From Austropuccinia psidii (taxonomy: Eukaryota > Basidiomycota > Pucciniomycetes > Pucciniales > Sphaerophragmiaceae), in the NCBI GenBank assembly GCA_023105745.1, contig JALGQZ010000005.1, positions 62,001 through 126,000 of the forward strand: 64,000 nt of DNA, written 5' to 3'. Both the position numbers and the translations under genes were made by a program. Positions 35,225-47,259 of this stretch are shown here, piece after piece. Each line of letters starts with the position of its first letter. Within the stretch, counting starts at the first letter, position 1. Below the pieces are notes generated by a model. That model saw nothing but the letters and a program-made list of their open reading frames with translations, did no database searches and was not told the DNA's origin.

Positions 35225-38200
35225 ATGGTGCATACCAGAAATGAAAGCAACTATTCAGTCCAACCAGATAGATGTGGACAAGGAAGAGGCAAGACCAAAT
35301 CCAGAAGTGCCAAATCTTCCACAAGAAAGACACATCTGGAGGATGCCAGAGTTGCCCCCCATTCCCCAAGGTCTGTACCAACAGATTTTGACGTAAATTC
35401 TGAGCCTGAACTGATTTATGGTAATATTTCCAGGACTGAACCACTTTCAGGTGGCAGCAATAGAAATATATCAATGCCAGTACAAAAACTGGTTCAGAGC
35501 AGCCAAGGAAGAGGAGTGGGAAATCTGCCCAAGCCTTTGGCAGGGGGCCATGAACTCCTACTTACACATCAAGAGCTTTCTGGGTCAGGAGAAGACCTTA
35601 GAACTCTTAGGAGGATGGAGCCCCCTGTCTTGCAAAGACAAGGTCAAAAAGATAAAGAATTGGTTGAAGAACCAAAGTATTTTATCCATAGACCAGAAGA
35701 AAGAGTTGGAAATGACTCCAGCTTTGGAGACAGAGGCACCGGTGGCATCTACCAGCTCCAAACCAGCTCCAGAAGCGTCCAAGGACAAGCCCAAAGGACC
35801 TCAAAGGAAACAGAGAGGTCCCAAGAACCATCAAGGCAAGGGCAAAGGCAAAGCCAATTGGCACAGACCTTACCCACAAGGGTACAGGATCCCCAAATTG
35901 GAGCCTTCAGCTGTGGACAGTGTCTTCAATATGGCAAGAACTCTTATGGAATTCACAGCCAAGGAGCAGGAAAGGATGAACAGGACCTTTCCACGCAAAT
36001 AACTGATGTACATAGAAGTATTAATGTAGAAATTGGCAAACTTGAGTCAAAGTTAAAGCAAATTACATTAGACATCAATGATTTAAAGAAAAATGACAAG
36101 CAACATTCTGAATGGCATAAATTGACAACTGTCACCCTTGAGTCAATTAGCAATGCTTGTGAAAGAATTGAGAACCAATGTCAAAATAATGACACAGAGG
36201 ATCCTTCCATTTTTAAAGTAAATGATAGACTTAAAACTCTTGAAGACCATGTCTTACAAATAGTTAAGAACACCAATCAATTTGCTATACATTTAGCAAA
36301 AAGTGACAGTGAGAGGCAGAAATTGAAGAATGAAATAATTGCAAGTGTGGAGCAAATTCATAAGAATCATGAACCACATATGCCAAGACATTCTACACCT
36401 TTGACTGAAGAAAAACTTTCTGTCAAAGAAAGTTTGACTCCATTCTTAGGACAACATATTATTTCTGCAAAGGATATTCCCAAATTAGAAGAATGGCCAA
36501 CATTCTCTGGTGAAGGAGAATACAACCATATTGAATTCATCAGGACTATTGATATGTTGCAAGAAGACTTTAATATACCTGATGAAATCATAGTAGGAAA
36601 ACTGCACTGTTTGTTTACCAGAACTGCAAAGAAATGGTATTACAAAATGAGGATTGATCATGGTAAACATGACTGGTCTTGGTGGAAATCTGAAGTGATT
36701 ACCAAATGGGCCAATAATTCTTGGAGGTTTAAAATGGAGAATGCTTTTGAAAGTTCCTTTTTTAACTCAGAAAAAGACAAACCACTTACTTGGTTCTTCA
36801 AACAAAAAGACAGATTATCTGCTTTACACCCAGATATGTCTGACACTATGATTAATATGAAAATATTAAGAAAGTGTGGAGGAGAACTGGAACATGCTAT
36901 CAAAAGCAGATGTGTGGAACCTTGTTCAACAGAGGACTACATTAATGCTATGGAAGATATCATTACCAGGACAAGAATTGGTAAGACTTGGATTAAAAAC
37001 CCAATAGAGTCCAAAATAGTCTCAAAGATTCCTAGGGAGGAAAGAAGACCAGAAAGACCTGTCTTGAAGTGTCATAAATGTGGAAGTACTTCACATTTAG
37101 CCAACACTTGTCCTAAGAAGACAAAAATCAATGAAGTTCAAGTCATTGAAGAAATTCAGTGTACTGAAGAGAAAGAAGAGTCTGATCAAGATTCTGCAGT
37201 CTCTGAAGATACACCAGTGGAGGACTATCCCATTGAAAACATTTCAGCTTTCTTTGAGGTCACAGAAGTCCATACCCACTTGCCACAGTACAGTGAGGAT
37301 TGCTGCAACCTGATCAATATCCAAGATGCCAGAATGTGTAAAACAAAACCTGCTAGAGGAAAGGGTTATACTTCTGGAGCATCCTGTATCACATCAGTTC
37401 TGATGAGTGATATTGAAGCCAAAGTAAATTTGGATACAGGGGCATTTTGCACTTGTGTTGGCAACGATTATCTCCAAATTATACTTCCTGAATGGGAAAA
37501 CCATCTATTACCAATAGAAGGTGTACAATTCAGTAGTGCCAGTAACAATATGTACGCCTTGGGCATATTGGACACTAATATTGTATTCCCACATCCAGCA
37601 GGAAGTGTAAGAATGAAAACTGAGATTGTAGTAATGGATAATTGCACATCTCAGCACATCATTCTTGGAAATGATTACTTGAATATTTATGGTATTGATA
37701 TAAATAACCATAAGGACAGATATTTCACAATTGGAGATAACAAAAGGCAAAAATTTGCTTTCTCCAATATGCCAAAACAAATATCTGTAGTATCTTCTGT
37801 CAAAGATACTTACAAAGATGAATTTGTGTCTAAACAACTTGTTGAAGCACAAATTAATCCATCATTGTCACCAAAGATGAGGAATGAACTTATTGACGTA
37901 TTATATACATACAATACTGCATTTGCCTCTGATAATGAACCATTAGGCGCTATAAGAGGACATGAAGTTGATATTACTCTTAATATTGACAGACCATATC
38001 CTCCAGTACTTAGAAGACCAGCTTATCCAGCCAGTCCCAGAGCTAGAGAGGCCTTGGAAAAACATATCCAAGAGTTGATCCAACTTGGTGTGCTAAGGAA
38101 AGTAGGCCATAATGAGGAAGTTGAAGTGACAACACCTGTTATTATTGCATGGCATAATGATAAGTCAAGAATGGTTGGAGATTTTAGAGCTTTGAATACC

Positions 38201-40927
38201 TACACAGTTCCAGATAGGTATCCAATCCCTAGAATTCAAGAAACCTTGACTCAATTGTCTAAAGCCAAGTATATAACATCAATGGATGCATTGAAAGGCT
38301 TCCATCAAAATGTTTTGACGCCTAAAGCTAAGAAATTACTTAGAATTATCACTCACTGTGGCATTTTTGAGTATCTTAGAATGCCATTTGGCATTAAAAA
38401 TGCTCCATCTCATTATCAAAGAATGATGAATACCATCTTCCCCACAGAATTGTCTGAAGGATGGCTTATCATTTATATTGATGATATTATTATATGTTCT
38501 GACTCATGGTCTTTGCACCTTGAAAGACTTGCAAGAGTACTTCATAAAGTTGCAGAAGTGAACATGACAATTTCACTTAAGAAATGCAATTTTGGTTTTG
38601 AAGAACTCAAAGCATTAGGACATGTTGTTTCTGGTTTGAGCTTGGGTATTGACAAGAATAAAGTAGCAGCAGTGTTACTTAAGCCAATACCCCAGAATAA
38701 AAAAGAAATGATGTCTTTTCTTGGATTTGCTAGTTACTATAGGCAACAATTGAAAGATTTTGCAATTCTAGCCAAGTCACTTTATAGAATCTGTGATCAA
38801 CAGACTGTATTTGAGATGACACAGGAAAGAATTAAAGCTTATGAGAAGATAAAGAAATCCCTTACAGAAGCACCTTTACTCCTCATGCCTGACTGGAATA
38901 TTCCTTTTAAATTGTACATTGATGCATGTGGAGATGGATTAGGGGCAGCCCTACACCAAGTCCAAATTATTGATGACAAACCTACAAAAGGACCAGTTTG
39001 TTATATCTCAAGACAAATCAAACCAACAGAAGCCAGATATGGTGCAATCCAAATGGAGTGCTTATGTTTGGTATGGGCACTTGATAAATTACACTATTAC
39101 CTTGATGGCAGTGTTTTTGAAGTGATAACTGACTGTAATGCTGTAAAATCACTTCTTAACATGAAAACTCCCAACAGACATATGTTGAGATGGCAAATAG
39201 CCATTCAAGAATATAGAGGAAACATGACTATAGTTCATAAAGCAGGAAACATTCACAAAAATGCTGATGGACTTAGTAGATGGGCTTTAGCCAACACTCC
39301 TGATAACCCAGCTTATGTACCTTTGGAAGCTGAACCACAGATTCCAATTGAAGGAATTAACATAACTGATATTGGGACTGAATTCTTTGAAGAGGTCAGA
39401 GAGTCTTATAAACAAGACAAGAATTGCCATATCTTGACTTCTTTATTGGATAAAGACTGCAAAGACACATCTTTGGTTAATGCACTAGATGAAGTTTGGA
39501 AAAATTCCTATTCTGAAGGAAGATTTCACTTGTTTGATGGGATTATTTACCATAGAACAAAACATTCTTGTGTGATGACACTGTGTAGTAGATTGCTTAT
39601 CAATACCATTCTTCATGAATGCCATGATAGTATTTACTCTGGACACCTGTCAGAAGACAGAACACTTGAAAAAGTGAAGAATTGTGCATGGTGGCCATCT
39701 TGGAGAAAAGAAACCATTGAATATTGCCATACCTGTGACAGATGCCAAAAAGCAAACAGGAGTACAGGCAAGAAATTTGGACTTATGATCCATATTCAGG
39801 AACCAAAATCCCCATGGGAAGTTGTTCACATGGATTTGGTCACAGCACTTCCTCCAAGTGGTGACAAAAGTTATAATGCTTGTTTAGTCATTGTAGACAG
39901 ATATAGCAAAACTCCCATATTCTTACCATGTCATAAAGATGACACTGCTATGGATAAAGCTCTTCTTTTATGGAGTAGAGTTATTTCTCATACAGGGTTA
40001 TTTAAGAATATCATAAGTGACAGAGACCCCAAATTCACATCTGCACTTTGGACCAATCTTCATAGATTGTTTGGGACTAAATTATCATTCTCTACAGCAT
40101 ATCACCCTCAAACAGATGGGCTAGCAGAGAGGACGATTCAAACTTTAGAAGACATGATCAGGAGATTTTGTGCTTATGGATTAGAATTCAAAGACTCAGA
40201 TGGCTTTACCCATGACTGGTGCACTCTGATACCTGCACTAGAATTGGCATACAAGACATCAGTCCATTCTTCCACAGGACAAACACGTGCTATGTTAGAA
40301 AAAGGATGGAATCCTAGACTCCCAGCAGATACACTGAGGAAAGACTTGATTGACATTCATCCTACAGCTTCCAGCTTCAAATTAATGCTTGATAAAGTAA
40401 AACACCATGCAAAACAAAGTATGGATGATGCTTTTGATTATGCAAAACAGAAGTGGGACAAGAGTCATAAAGTACCAGACTTCAAAGTAGGGGACTTAGT
40501 TCTAGTTTCAACCTTGAATTTTAATAATATCAAAGGCCCAAAGAAACTTAAAGATTCTTATGTAGGACCTTTTGTTATTGTTGCCTTACATGGAACCAAT
40601 GCAGTTCAAGTGGAATTGAGTGGTGAATTAGAAAATAAACACCCCACATTTCCAGTCAGCTTGATAAAACCTTATCAACCAGCTGATAAAGAATTGTTTC
40701 CTTTGAGAAACCCAACTCCTTTAGCTGTACCACCTGTGGAACAGAATGAAGACAAAAAGATAAAGAAAGTCATTAAAGAAAGGAGACTTAGGGGTAAAAA
40801 TCAAAGAGAATATCTTGTCAGATATAGAAATCCAGTACATGAAGATGAATGGATGGCAGAATCAGAAATACCTGACTCAGATAAACTCTTAAGAAGATTT
40901 AGACATGAAAGAAGGCCACAAGCCTGA
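35225..40927 (+). CDS. F1-a Gag-Pol polyprotein (1900 residues)
   Basis: The start is taken at ATG 35225 ([10 protein letters not shown]), which aligns with the starts of F2 and F3; the frame opens at a GTG two codons earlier. Order: Ser/Gln-rich part overlapping ORF-X (about 65-259), coiled coil (260-390), Gag domain (418-585, [12 protein letters not shown]), CCHC knuckle (C616, C619, H624, C629), protease DTG (D737), RT (about 940-1150, YIDD at 1084-1087), RNase H (D1233, E1278, D1303, D1348). Integrase has an HHCC site (H1467/H1474, C1504/C1507) and a DD35E core (D1537, D1599, E1635). A GPF motif follows near 1781 and a chromodomain-like end at about 1845-1895. All catalytic residues are present. 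Gag and Pol share one frame with no stop or shift, so the Gag:Pol ratio must be set by processing or another route. Confidence 0.93.
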   Translation: MVHTRNESNYSVQPDRCGQGRGKTKSRSAKSSTRKTHLEDARVAPHSPRSVPTDFDVNSEPELIYGNISRTEPLSGGSNRNISMPVQKLVQSSQGRGVGNLPKPLAGGHELLLTHQELSGSGEDLRTLRRMEPPVLQRQGQKDKELVEEPKYFIHRPEERVGNDSSFGDRGTGGIYQLQTSSRSVQGQAQRTSKETERSQEPSRQGQRQSQLAQTLPTRVQDPQIGAFSCGQCLQYGKNSYGIHSQGAGKDEQDLSTQITDVHRSINVEIGKLESKLKQITLDINDLKKNDKQHSEWHKLTTVTLESISNACERIENQCQNNDTEDPSIFKVNDRLKTLEDHVLQIVKNTNQFAIHLAKSDSERQKLKNEIIASVEQIHKNHEPHMPRHSTPLTEEKLSVKESLTPFLGQHIISAKDIPKLEEWPTFSGEGEYNHIEFIRTIDMLQEDFNIPDEIIVGKLHCLFTRTAKKWYYKMRIDHGKHDWSWWKSEVITKWANNSWRFKMENAFESSFFNSEKDKPLTWFFKQKDRLSALHPDMSDTMINMKILRKCGGELEHAIKSRCVEPCSTEDYINAMEDIITRTRIGKTWIKNPIESKIVSKIPREERRPERPVLKCHKCGSTSHLANTCPKKTKINEVQVIEEIQCTEEKEESDQDSAVSEDTPVEDYPIENISAFFEVTEVHTHLPQYSEDCCNLINIQDARMCKTKPARGKGYTSGASCITSVLMSDIEAKVNLDTGAFCTCVGNDYLQIILPEWENHLLPIEGVQFSSASNNMYALGILDTNIVFPHPAGSVRMKTEIVVMDNCTSQHIILGNDYLNIYGIDINNHKDRYFTIGDNKRQKFAFSNMPKQISVVSSVKDTYKDEFVSKQLVEAQINPSLSPKMRNELIDVLYTYNTAFASDNEPLGAIRGHEVDITLNIDRPYPPVLRRPAYPASPRAREALEKHIQELIQLGVLRKVGHNEEVEVTTPVIIAWHNDKSRMVGDFRALNTYTVPDRYPIPRIQETLTQLSKAKYITSMDALKGFHQNVLTPKAKKLLRIITHCGIFEYLRMPFGIKNAPSHYQRMMNTIFPTELSEGWLIIYIDDIIICSDSWSLHLERLARVLHKVAEVNMTISLKKCNFGFEELKALGHVVSGLSLGIDKNKVAAVLLKPIPQNKKEMMSFLGFASYYRQQLKDFAILAKSLYRICDQQTVFEMTQERIKAYEKIKKSLTEAPLLLMPDWNIPFKLYIDACGDGLGAALHQVQIIDDKPTKGPVCYISRQIKPTEARYGAIQMECLCLVWALDKLHYYLDGSVFEVITDCNAVKSLLNMKTPNRHMLRWQIAIQEYRGNMTIVHKAGNIHKNADGLSRWALANTPDNPAYVPLEAEPQIPIEGINITDIGTEFFEEVRESYKQDKNCHILTSLLDKDCKDTSLVNALDEVWKNSYSEGRFHLFDGIIYHRTKHSCVMTLCSRLLINTILHECHDSIYSGHLSEDRTLEKVKNCAWWPSWRKETIEYCHTCDRCQKANRSTGKKFGLMIHIQEPKSPWEVVHMDLVTALPPSGDKSYNACLVIVDRYSKTPIFLPCHKDDTAMDKALLLWSRVISHTGLFKNIISDRDPKFTSALWTNLHRLFGTKLSFSTAYHPQTDGLAERTIQTLEDMIRRFCAYGLEFKDSDGFTHDWCTLIPALELAYKTSVHSSTGQTRAMLEKGWNPRLPADTLRKDLIDIHPTASSFKLMLDKVKHHAKQSMDDAFDYAKQKWDKSHKVPDFKVGDLVLVSTLNFNNIKGPKKLKDSYVGPFVIVALHGTNAVQVELSGELENKHPTFPVSLIKPYQPADKELFPLRNPTPLAVPPVEQNEDKKIKKVIKERRLRGKNQREYLVRYRNPVHEDEWMAESEIPDSDKLLRRFRHERRPQA
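35418..36002 (+). CDS. Conserved +1-frame ORF in gag (ORF-X), F1-a
   Basis: 194 codons from ATG 35418 to TAA 36000-36002, wholly inside gag in the +1 frame. Landmarks: [31 protein letters not shown], Lys/Pro/Gly-rich middle (KGKGKANW), then [20 protein letters not shown] and ARTLMEF, ending FPRK. F2 and F3 give the same order. In F2 the conserved part begins before any in-frame ATG, so entry by splicing or frameshift from the Gag start is likelier than independent initiation. Its function is unknown; the basic linker suggests nucleic-acid or Gag contact. Confidence 0.65.
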   Translation: MVIFPGLNHFQVAAIEIYQCQYKNWFRAAKEEEWEICPSLWQGAMNSYLHIKSFLGQEKTLELLGGWSPLSCKDKVKKIKNWLKNQSILSIDQKKELEMTPALETEAPVASTSSKPAPEASKDKPKGPQRKQRGPKNHQGKGKGKANWHRPYPQGYRIPKLEPSAVDSVFNMARTLMEFTAKEQERMNRTFPRK

Positions 40928-41067
40928 ATATGTCTATAAATGTGCTTTAAATTACTTGATCTGAGTAATGTGAAGAGGTTGGACAGTGGACATTACCCCC
41001 CTTTGGGGCCTTATTCTTTTATCACTAATAAAATTGTAGTACAATTTTATTTTTTGGTGGGAGGAAA
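40928..41067 (+). other. F1-a 3' non-coding region and polypurine tract
   Basis: A short non-coding stretch after the gag-pol stop. GGTGGGAGGAAA (41056-41067) abuts the LTR start TGTGAGCC and is the probable plus-strand primer. Confidence 0.6.
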
Positions 41068-42990
41068 TGTGAGCCTTGAGGTATATTTTACATACCCAAA
41101 TAGGCCACAATCATCTTAAAAAGAAATTTTGAATTCTGCAAAACTCATAAGTTATGCATATATCCAAAATTCATCATTTTCAATTTCAGAAAAGATGAAT
41201 AACTTTTTATTGAGTAAGTAAATCCATGGATTTAAGACCAGATTTGGATTCTACACAAAAGTTCACCTAGGGTAGACCCATAGAGTGAATAAGCTCAATT
41301 TAAGTATTTGAGGTGGTAAAATGGAAAATACTTCAATACCACATCATTAATACCACATAAAAGATCCGTGAAAATTTTTGTTTTTCTTGATTTTAAGCCA
41401 AAATAATGGGAAAGTGAGAAATCCCATGTTACATATACACTAAGAATAGTGTTATGCATGTTTTGAGAACTTAATATCATGGTATTCTTACATGGACTTT
41501 TGGTACACCCATAGTGGATATCTCACTTTAAGCTTAAATTACTATTTTGACGTAAAAATTAGGCAAGGGGGACAAAAGACATCAAAGAGAGCCAGGGTAC
41601 CCAACTTCTGAGGCCTCAGAGGCGTGGATAGCTCCAGAGCATGGATCCATTGCTCATCTTGGCCCAATTGGTAAACTAAAAATCTTTGGGAACTTGTTTA
41701 CCAAGTTACACCTACTGTAATCATAAGAAAAATAGCAAATAACCTGCTATTTTGACGTGCCAAGGAGGTAATAAGCTACTTAGGCTCCTGTAACCACATC
41801 AATTCTTGATGACTTTCCATGACTAGACCCTAAAAGAGTAATTAAACCCTTTTGGGATCCATATTCATTGATTTACCTCATAGCAACCAGCAAAATACTG
41901 CTATTTGCAATTCTACGTAGAAATGAGGTAAAAACTTCAAAAATTCATTAAAAATACAATTCTTAATGAATCTTCCTGAAACTTTCAGGACCAATGAAGA
42001 ACTGTATTATCTATGGTAAAACCAAAAAGAATTATGGTTTTACTAGTAAAATTAAAAGTTTTACTTAGAGTCCATTTTTGACCATTCTACGTGAAACACT
42101 GAATCTTCAAAAATTCACAGTAATTACAACCTGTGATGAAATTGGCAATAACATTGATACCTTTGAGAAATCAATGATTATTTTAGAATAAAAGAAGATT
42201 TACAGATTTTACTCCTTTCATTCTTAACCATATTGGGGTTGGTAGTCACGTAAAAGCATCAATTAAGTAATTATGATAATCTTACGTGACAACAGATGAT
42301 GCGATCATTAATCCAAAAGGGTTTATTGTTTTCTCACTCACTGTTTTTTCAGTTTGCTCCATGGCACGCCTCTGTGAGCTGTTGTTGACTTAAAAGAAGC
42401 CTCTTCTTGCTGTTTTTTCCAATAATCATCTTATCAATTTATTAAATCTTTATTACCAACAAGTAAGTATTAGTTAAAAGCTATTCTTAAGTGTTTTAAA
42501 TCTTTCCAAATCAGCCAGAAAGACGTGAAATCCTAGAATCCAACTATATATTGTTGTAATACTGTTATAAATCCTTGTGATCCCTTAAATCCACAATTCC
42601 ACGTCAAATTTCTCTACTCTTATCTATCAATAAGTTCTTTGGAGTATTAGTGAGTCATTTATTCTTAATTCTTAAAGTTTTTCTCTAGTAATAGTTTTCT
42701 TCAAGAATTATCTTTATAATTATTCTTGCAAAAGATAATTATATATTAAAATAATTTTATTATTTTAATAAAGAAGTTTTTATTATTAAATTCTTCTTGT
42801 AATTGATTCTTGTAGACAATTACTTGCTCACTGTTAAAATCACTAGTAGTGCTTAACACATGAAAGAAATAATTTTTTTAATTATTTAATTGTGGTTATA
42901 ATAATATTTTATTATTATATTTCATAAGAACAGACATAGTACTGTTGATTAATAGTAATATTATCACCAGTTTCATAGTCACATCTTACA
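41068..42990 (+). repeat. 3' LTR of F1-a
   Basis: 1923 bp, same ends as the 5' LTR. Differences are nearly all single substitutions, several removing a G or C. The ATTTG duplication follows at 42991-42995. Confidence 0.92.
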
Positions 42991-42995
42991 ATTTG

Positions 42996-43012
42996 GCAGA
43001 TCAATAAAGATG
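42996..43012 (+). pseudogene. 17-bp MULE-B transposase piece between two gypsies
   Basis: After removing the F1-a insertion with one ATTTG, the transposase reads on in the same frame as MLCIWQINKD; LCIWHINKN-type motifs are usual at this place in FAR1/MULE transposases. The piece ends with AGATG, the duplication of the second gypsy insertion. Confidence 0.8.
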
Positions 43013-44550
43013 TGTAATATTTTTCTATGAAACTGCTGATAATATTATTATTAATCAACAGTACTATGACTATTCTTATGAAATATAATAATAAATATTA
43101 TTATGACCACAATCAAATAATTAATTAATTATTCATTTCTTTTACTTGTTATACAATACTGGTTATTATAAGAGTAAGCAGTTATTGTCTACAATAATCA
43201 ATTACAAGAAGTATTTAATAATAAAACTTCTTTATTAAAAGAATAAAATTATTTTAATATATAATTATCTTTTTCAATAATAATTATAAATATAATCCTT
43301 GAAGAAAGCTATTACTAGAGAAAAACTTTTAAGAGTTAAGACAAAACACTCACTAATACTCCAAAGAGCTTATTGAATGATAATAGTAGAGAAATTAGAC
43401 ATATAATTGTGGATTCAAAGTATCAAGATGGTTTATAAAAGGATTACAACAATATATAGTTTATTTCTATTATTTCACGTCATTCTTATTGATCCTGAAA
43501 GAATAAAACACTTAAGAAAAGATTAACTAATACTTCCTTGTTGGTAATAATGTGATGATTTGGAAAAAAACAGCAAGAGGAGGCCTCTTTTAAGTCTAAG
43601 ACAGCTCACAGAGGCATGCCATGAAGAAAACTGAAAAACCAGTGAGTGAGAAAGCAATGAACCTTTTTGGATTAATGATTGCATAATATGTTGTCATGTA
43701 GAATCATCATAATTACTTAATTAATGCTTTTATGTGACTACCAACCAAAATATGATTAAGAATAAAAGGAGTAACAACTGTAAATTGTATTTTATTTCAA
43801 AAAAAACATTGATTTCTCCAATTTATCAATGTTATTGGAAATTTTATCACAGGTTGTATTTATTGTGAATTTTTGAAGATTCAGTATTTCACATAGAATT
43901 ATCAAAAATGGACTGTAAGTAAACCTCTTAATTTTACTTATGAAACTGTAATTCCTTTTGGTTTCTTTATGGATCATACTGTTCTCCATTGTTCCTGAAA
44001 TATCAAGAAATATTCATTAAGAATTGTATTTTTAATGAATTTTTGAAGGTTTTGCCTCATTTCTATGTAGAATTGCAAATAGTGCTATATCACTGGTTGC
44101 TATGAGGTAAATCAATGGATACTAGTCCAAAAAAATTTTTAATTACTCTTTTAAGGTTTATCCATGGAAAATTTTAAATAACTGACATAGTTACAGGAGT
44201 CTAAGTTTCTCATTCCCTCCTTGTCATGTCAAAATAGCAGTTTATTTGCAATTGTCTTATGATTTAATGAGATTTTAGCTTGGTAACCAAGTTCCAAAAT
44301 GGTTTTACTATAATAATTGGGCCAAGATCAGCCATTGATAACAGCTTTAGAGCTTTCCAGGCCCCAGAGGCCGCAGAAGGTGGGTACCCTGGCTCTCTTT
44401 GATGTCTTTTGTCCCCCTTGACTATTTTCACATCAAAAATAGAAATTCAGACTTCAAGACTGATATCCACTATGGGTGTACCAAAGGCGTATGTAAGAAT
44501 ACCATAATATTAAGTTTTGCAAACATACATACCACTATTCTTAGTGTATA
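43013..44550 (-). repeat. 3' LTR of F1-b, first part
   Basis: Reads TGTAATATTTTTCTATG at the left and follows the F1 LTR in reverse. It breaks at GTATA (44546-44550), where the F2 element sits, and resumes at 52940. Confidence 0.82.
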
Positions 44551-46524
44551 TGTGAATCTTTGAGATATTACCACATACCCAAAAAGGTCACAAGAAATAT
44601 TTAAAATAATTATACATTAAAAATAATTACCTTAAAGCTAAAAAAATTCCATAAATAGGCATAAAACTTGGTTTAACTTAAACCCCAATGAATAAACATG
44701 TGAGATAAACTATACCATTCGATTCCCCATGGTAAAATACACATATACCATCTTTATGGCATATCTGTAAAGTCAATATTTAATGAGTTATAAGTAATAA
44801 TACCTTATAAAAAACATAAATCCTTAATTATTTCAAATACCAATGAAGCAGCATGTGAAATTAATGGTACCACTGGATGTTTCATCAAATTATACACATA
44901 AAACAATTAAGAAGCTAATCTCCAAAGTCAATACTTAAGGAGTTAAGCTGAATATATGCACTTTTTTGGTCAAGGCATATATTCAAGGATTTTAGCTAAT
45001 ATCTTTTGAAATATAAATTATAGAGTGATGAACAAAAAATAAAGTCATCACGTACCTACTGTAGGAATACAGAAATGAACTTTATTTCACAAGCTATAAA
45101 CAAGGTTAAAACCTGTAAGGGATTATTAATTAAAATCATTGTTGACCACTTTGTTGTGAAAGTGGTCCAAACTTAAAAAAAGTGGAAAGTTAGATTCTAC
45201 TAGTTCATTTGTGAAGAATTATGTATTTCTTAATACAATATTCAAGGTATAACCCCCTGAAATCATGGTTTGAAGTTTAAAATAATAAATTTCAACAGAA
45301 ACAATGAGTTACAAGAAAAATCATCAAAAATACGGTTTTGATGATGTAATGAAATGCTCTTGGCAGTTTAATGAAAGCATGCCAAGCTATCAGAATCCAC
45401 TCTCAGAATAGCTGTAGCATGTATAAATTTAAAGTTATTAATGATCAAAGCTTAAGCTTAAATTTAATCATTTAAAATCACTCACTGTAATCTTATTTTA
45501 AGTTTAATAATCATATAAATGATAGAACTGGTGAATACTATTAGAGTATGATTAATACTAATAAAATCCACGCATTTTAGGCTTCTGCCAAGCCTATGAT
45601 GTCATCAAACTTAGAGTTATAGTGATAACTCTAAATAATGGCATAATTATGAGGTAAGAGGGTTTCATCATGATGTAATCATCACCAAACCTTGAAATAT
45701 TAATCAATTCTAGTAGAAAGCATCAGTACACGTCTACTAGAAGCCTGCTGGACTCTAGGAGGGAGGTATTTACTATAAATAGAGCTCTTTTTACTCTGTC
45801 TTCCCCTCAGACGCTTACAAAACATTAAATCATTAAATAAAAAGGTAATTCTTTATTCTTTATATATAGAACTTTTATATTATTAAATACCAAAGATAAT
45901 CTTATAATAATCTTCATCTCTGACGTGATTATTGCAATTATTTAACTGTTTTGTTTAAATTTCTCTTAAAAGCCTCTATTCCACGTAAAATCAAGAAAAA
46001 TTGTAATTTTTCTTAAATTTTATTGTAACTACAATTTATATAAGTTGTATCTACATCTCTACGCCAAAAATGATTCAAAATTACTATATTAAGTATTAAA
46101 AGTAGGTTATTTCTCTTATTATAATAGTTTTTCTCTATTATTACTTTAATAATTCTATAATTGATATAAATAGTATTCATATTAATTTATAACTTTAATA
46201 TTAGTAATATTATTGTTATTAATTGTTTTTTCCTAATAAAAAACAACTTTTTACGCCTTTATTATTTTTTGGTAACAATAATAAAGTGATTTTAAATATA
46301 TTAATTATCTTATATTAATATATTTATTTTATTTTTTTATTTTTTATAATATAAATTATATTATTATATATAATTAATAATATAATTATTTTATGCCATA
46401 ATTATAAGAATGCTTCATTATTATAGTTATTTTTATCTTATTTATTTCATTAATAAGGACACTCATAGTACAATAAGTAAAATATTAGTAATTTTTACTT
46501 ATTGTTTCATAGTCAAACCTTACA
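44551..46524 (+). repeat. 5' LTR of F2-a
   Basis: TGTGAATCTTTGAG to AACCTTACA, 1974 bp; 57 bp longer than its partner, mainly from an AT-only stretch near 46330-46420. Confidence 0.85.
45708..45782 (+). promoter_or_regulatory. F2 LTR promoter: inverted repeat and TATA box
   Basis: TTCTAGTAGA (45708-45717) and TCTACTAGAA (45733-45742) form a perfect inverted pair with a 15-nt spacer holding ACACG. TATAAATA follows at 45774-45781. In the 3' LTR the TATA box is kept at 52248-52255, but the right arm is changed (TCTACCAGCA). Confidence 0.45.
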
Positions 46525-47033
46525 TTTGGGAGCCTGGCCGTGATATTTACTCTAAAAGACCTTTAAAAAGATCCTAATTGGGTTGATCCAATAATAAGTT
46601 ACAGCTATGATCATAAAATTAAAAAATAATTTTATATTTATTGACTTTAAATACTATTGAGGCATTTGGAAAGCAATTGTACTGTCTTACACATGGTTTT
46701 TCACATCCTTAGACTTTCAAGAACTTTCTTTGAGTGACTCTAGTAATTAAAAAAGATATTTTATAAATTAAAAGTAATTTTATATTATAAATTAATTTTA
46801 TAAAAGAATCATATTCATTTTTTGTATTTTATTCTTTAAAAATAAAAATATAAAAAACAAAAAAAAAATCAATAAAAATCAATAAAAAAGTTATTTTTTA
46901 TTCATTTTAATTTAATTTCTTTATTTATTTTCATTTTTTAAGATATAAAAGCAATTTTTACGTGGATAATTGCCATATCTTACCAAAATAACACTTTTTA
47001 TATAAAAGACTTATATTTATTTGTCTTTTTTAG
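46525..47033 (+). other. F2-a primer-site-like motif and leader
   Basis: TTTGGGAGCCTGGCCGTG at 46525-46542, then AT-rich untranslated sequence without a gene up to an acceptor-like CTTTTTTAG at 47033. Confidence 0.45.
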
Positions 47034-47183
47034 TGTTTGAAGACAATCCAACAGAGGACAACCAAACCACTGTTGAAGAATTGGTGGAAGAAACTTGTCA
47101 AAGTTCTCCAACACCAATAATCACTAAGAAAAAGAAAGCTAAGAAATTAGACTTTCCAGGACCCACCATTCAGGACTCTGAAG
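47034..47183 (+). other. F2-a leader exon-like segment
   Basis: 150 nt, bounded by TTTTTTAG and GTGAGT, open throughout (FEDNPTEDNQTTVEELVEET, later KKKKAKKLDFPGP). The donor is after codon base 1. In gag an AG of the matching phase follows QYSIQS, in a DNA context (CAATCAG then AT) very like that of F1. Confidence 0.55.
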
Positions 47184-47259
47184 GTGAGTACCTCATTTAT
47201 AAATTGCCATAAGAAGAATTCCTGTTCTGAAATCCTCTTATTTCTTATTTTCTTAAAAT

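Larger units (their letters stand above)
32741..42990 (+). mobile_element. Gypsy element F1-a, complete and apparently intact
   Basis: 10,250 bp: 5' LTR 32741-34663, primer site, leader exon, gag-pol 35225-40927, purine tract, 3' LTR 41068-42990, target duplication ATTTG. Both LTRs are 1923 bp and differ by about two dozen substitutions (near 1.2%, counted by eye) with no net length difference. Gag-pol has no stop or frameshift. By its C-terminal chromodomain-like end and GPF motif it belongs with the chromoviruses. It is the only element here that could be autonomous. Confidence 0.92.

Noticed and set aside
37508..37852. 114-codon minus-strand ORF
   Set aside because: Antisense shadow of the F1-a protease region; the matching shadow at 58388-58726 has the same cause.
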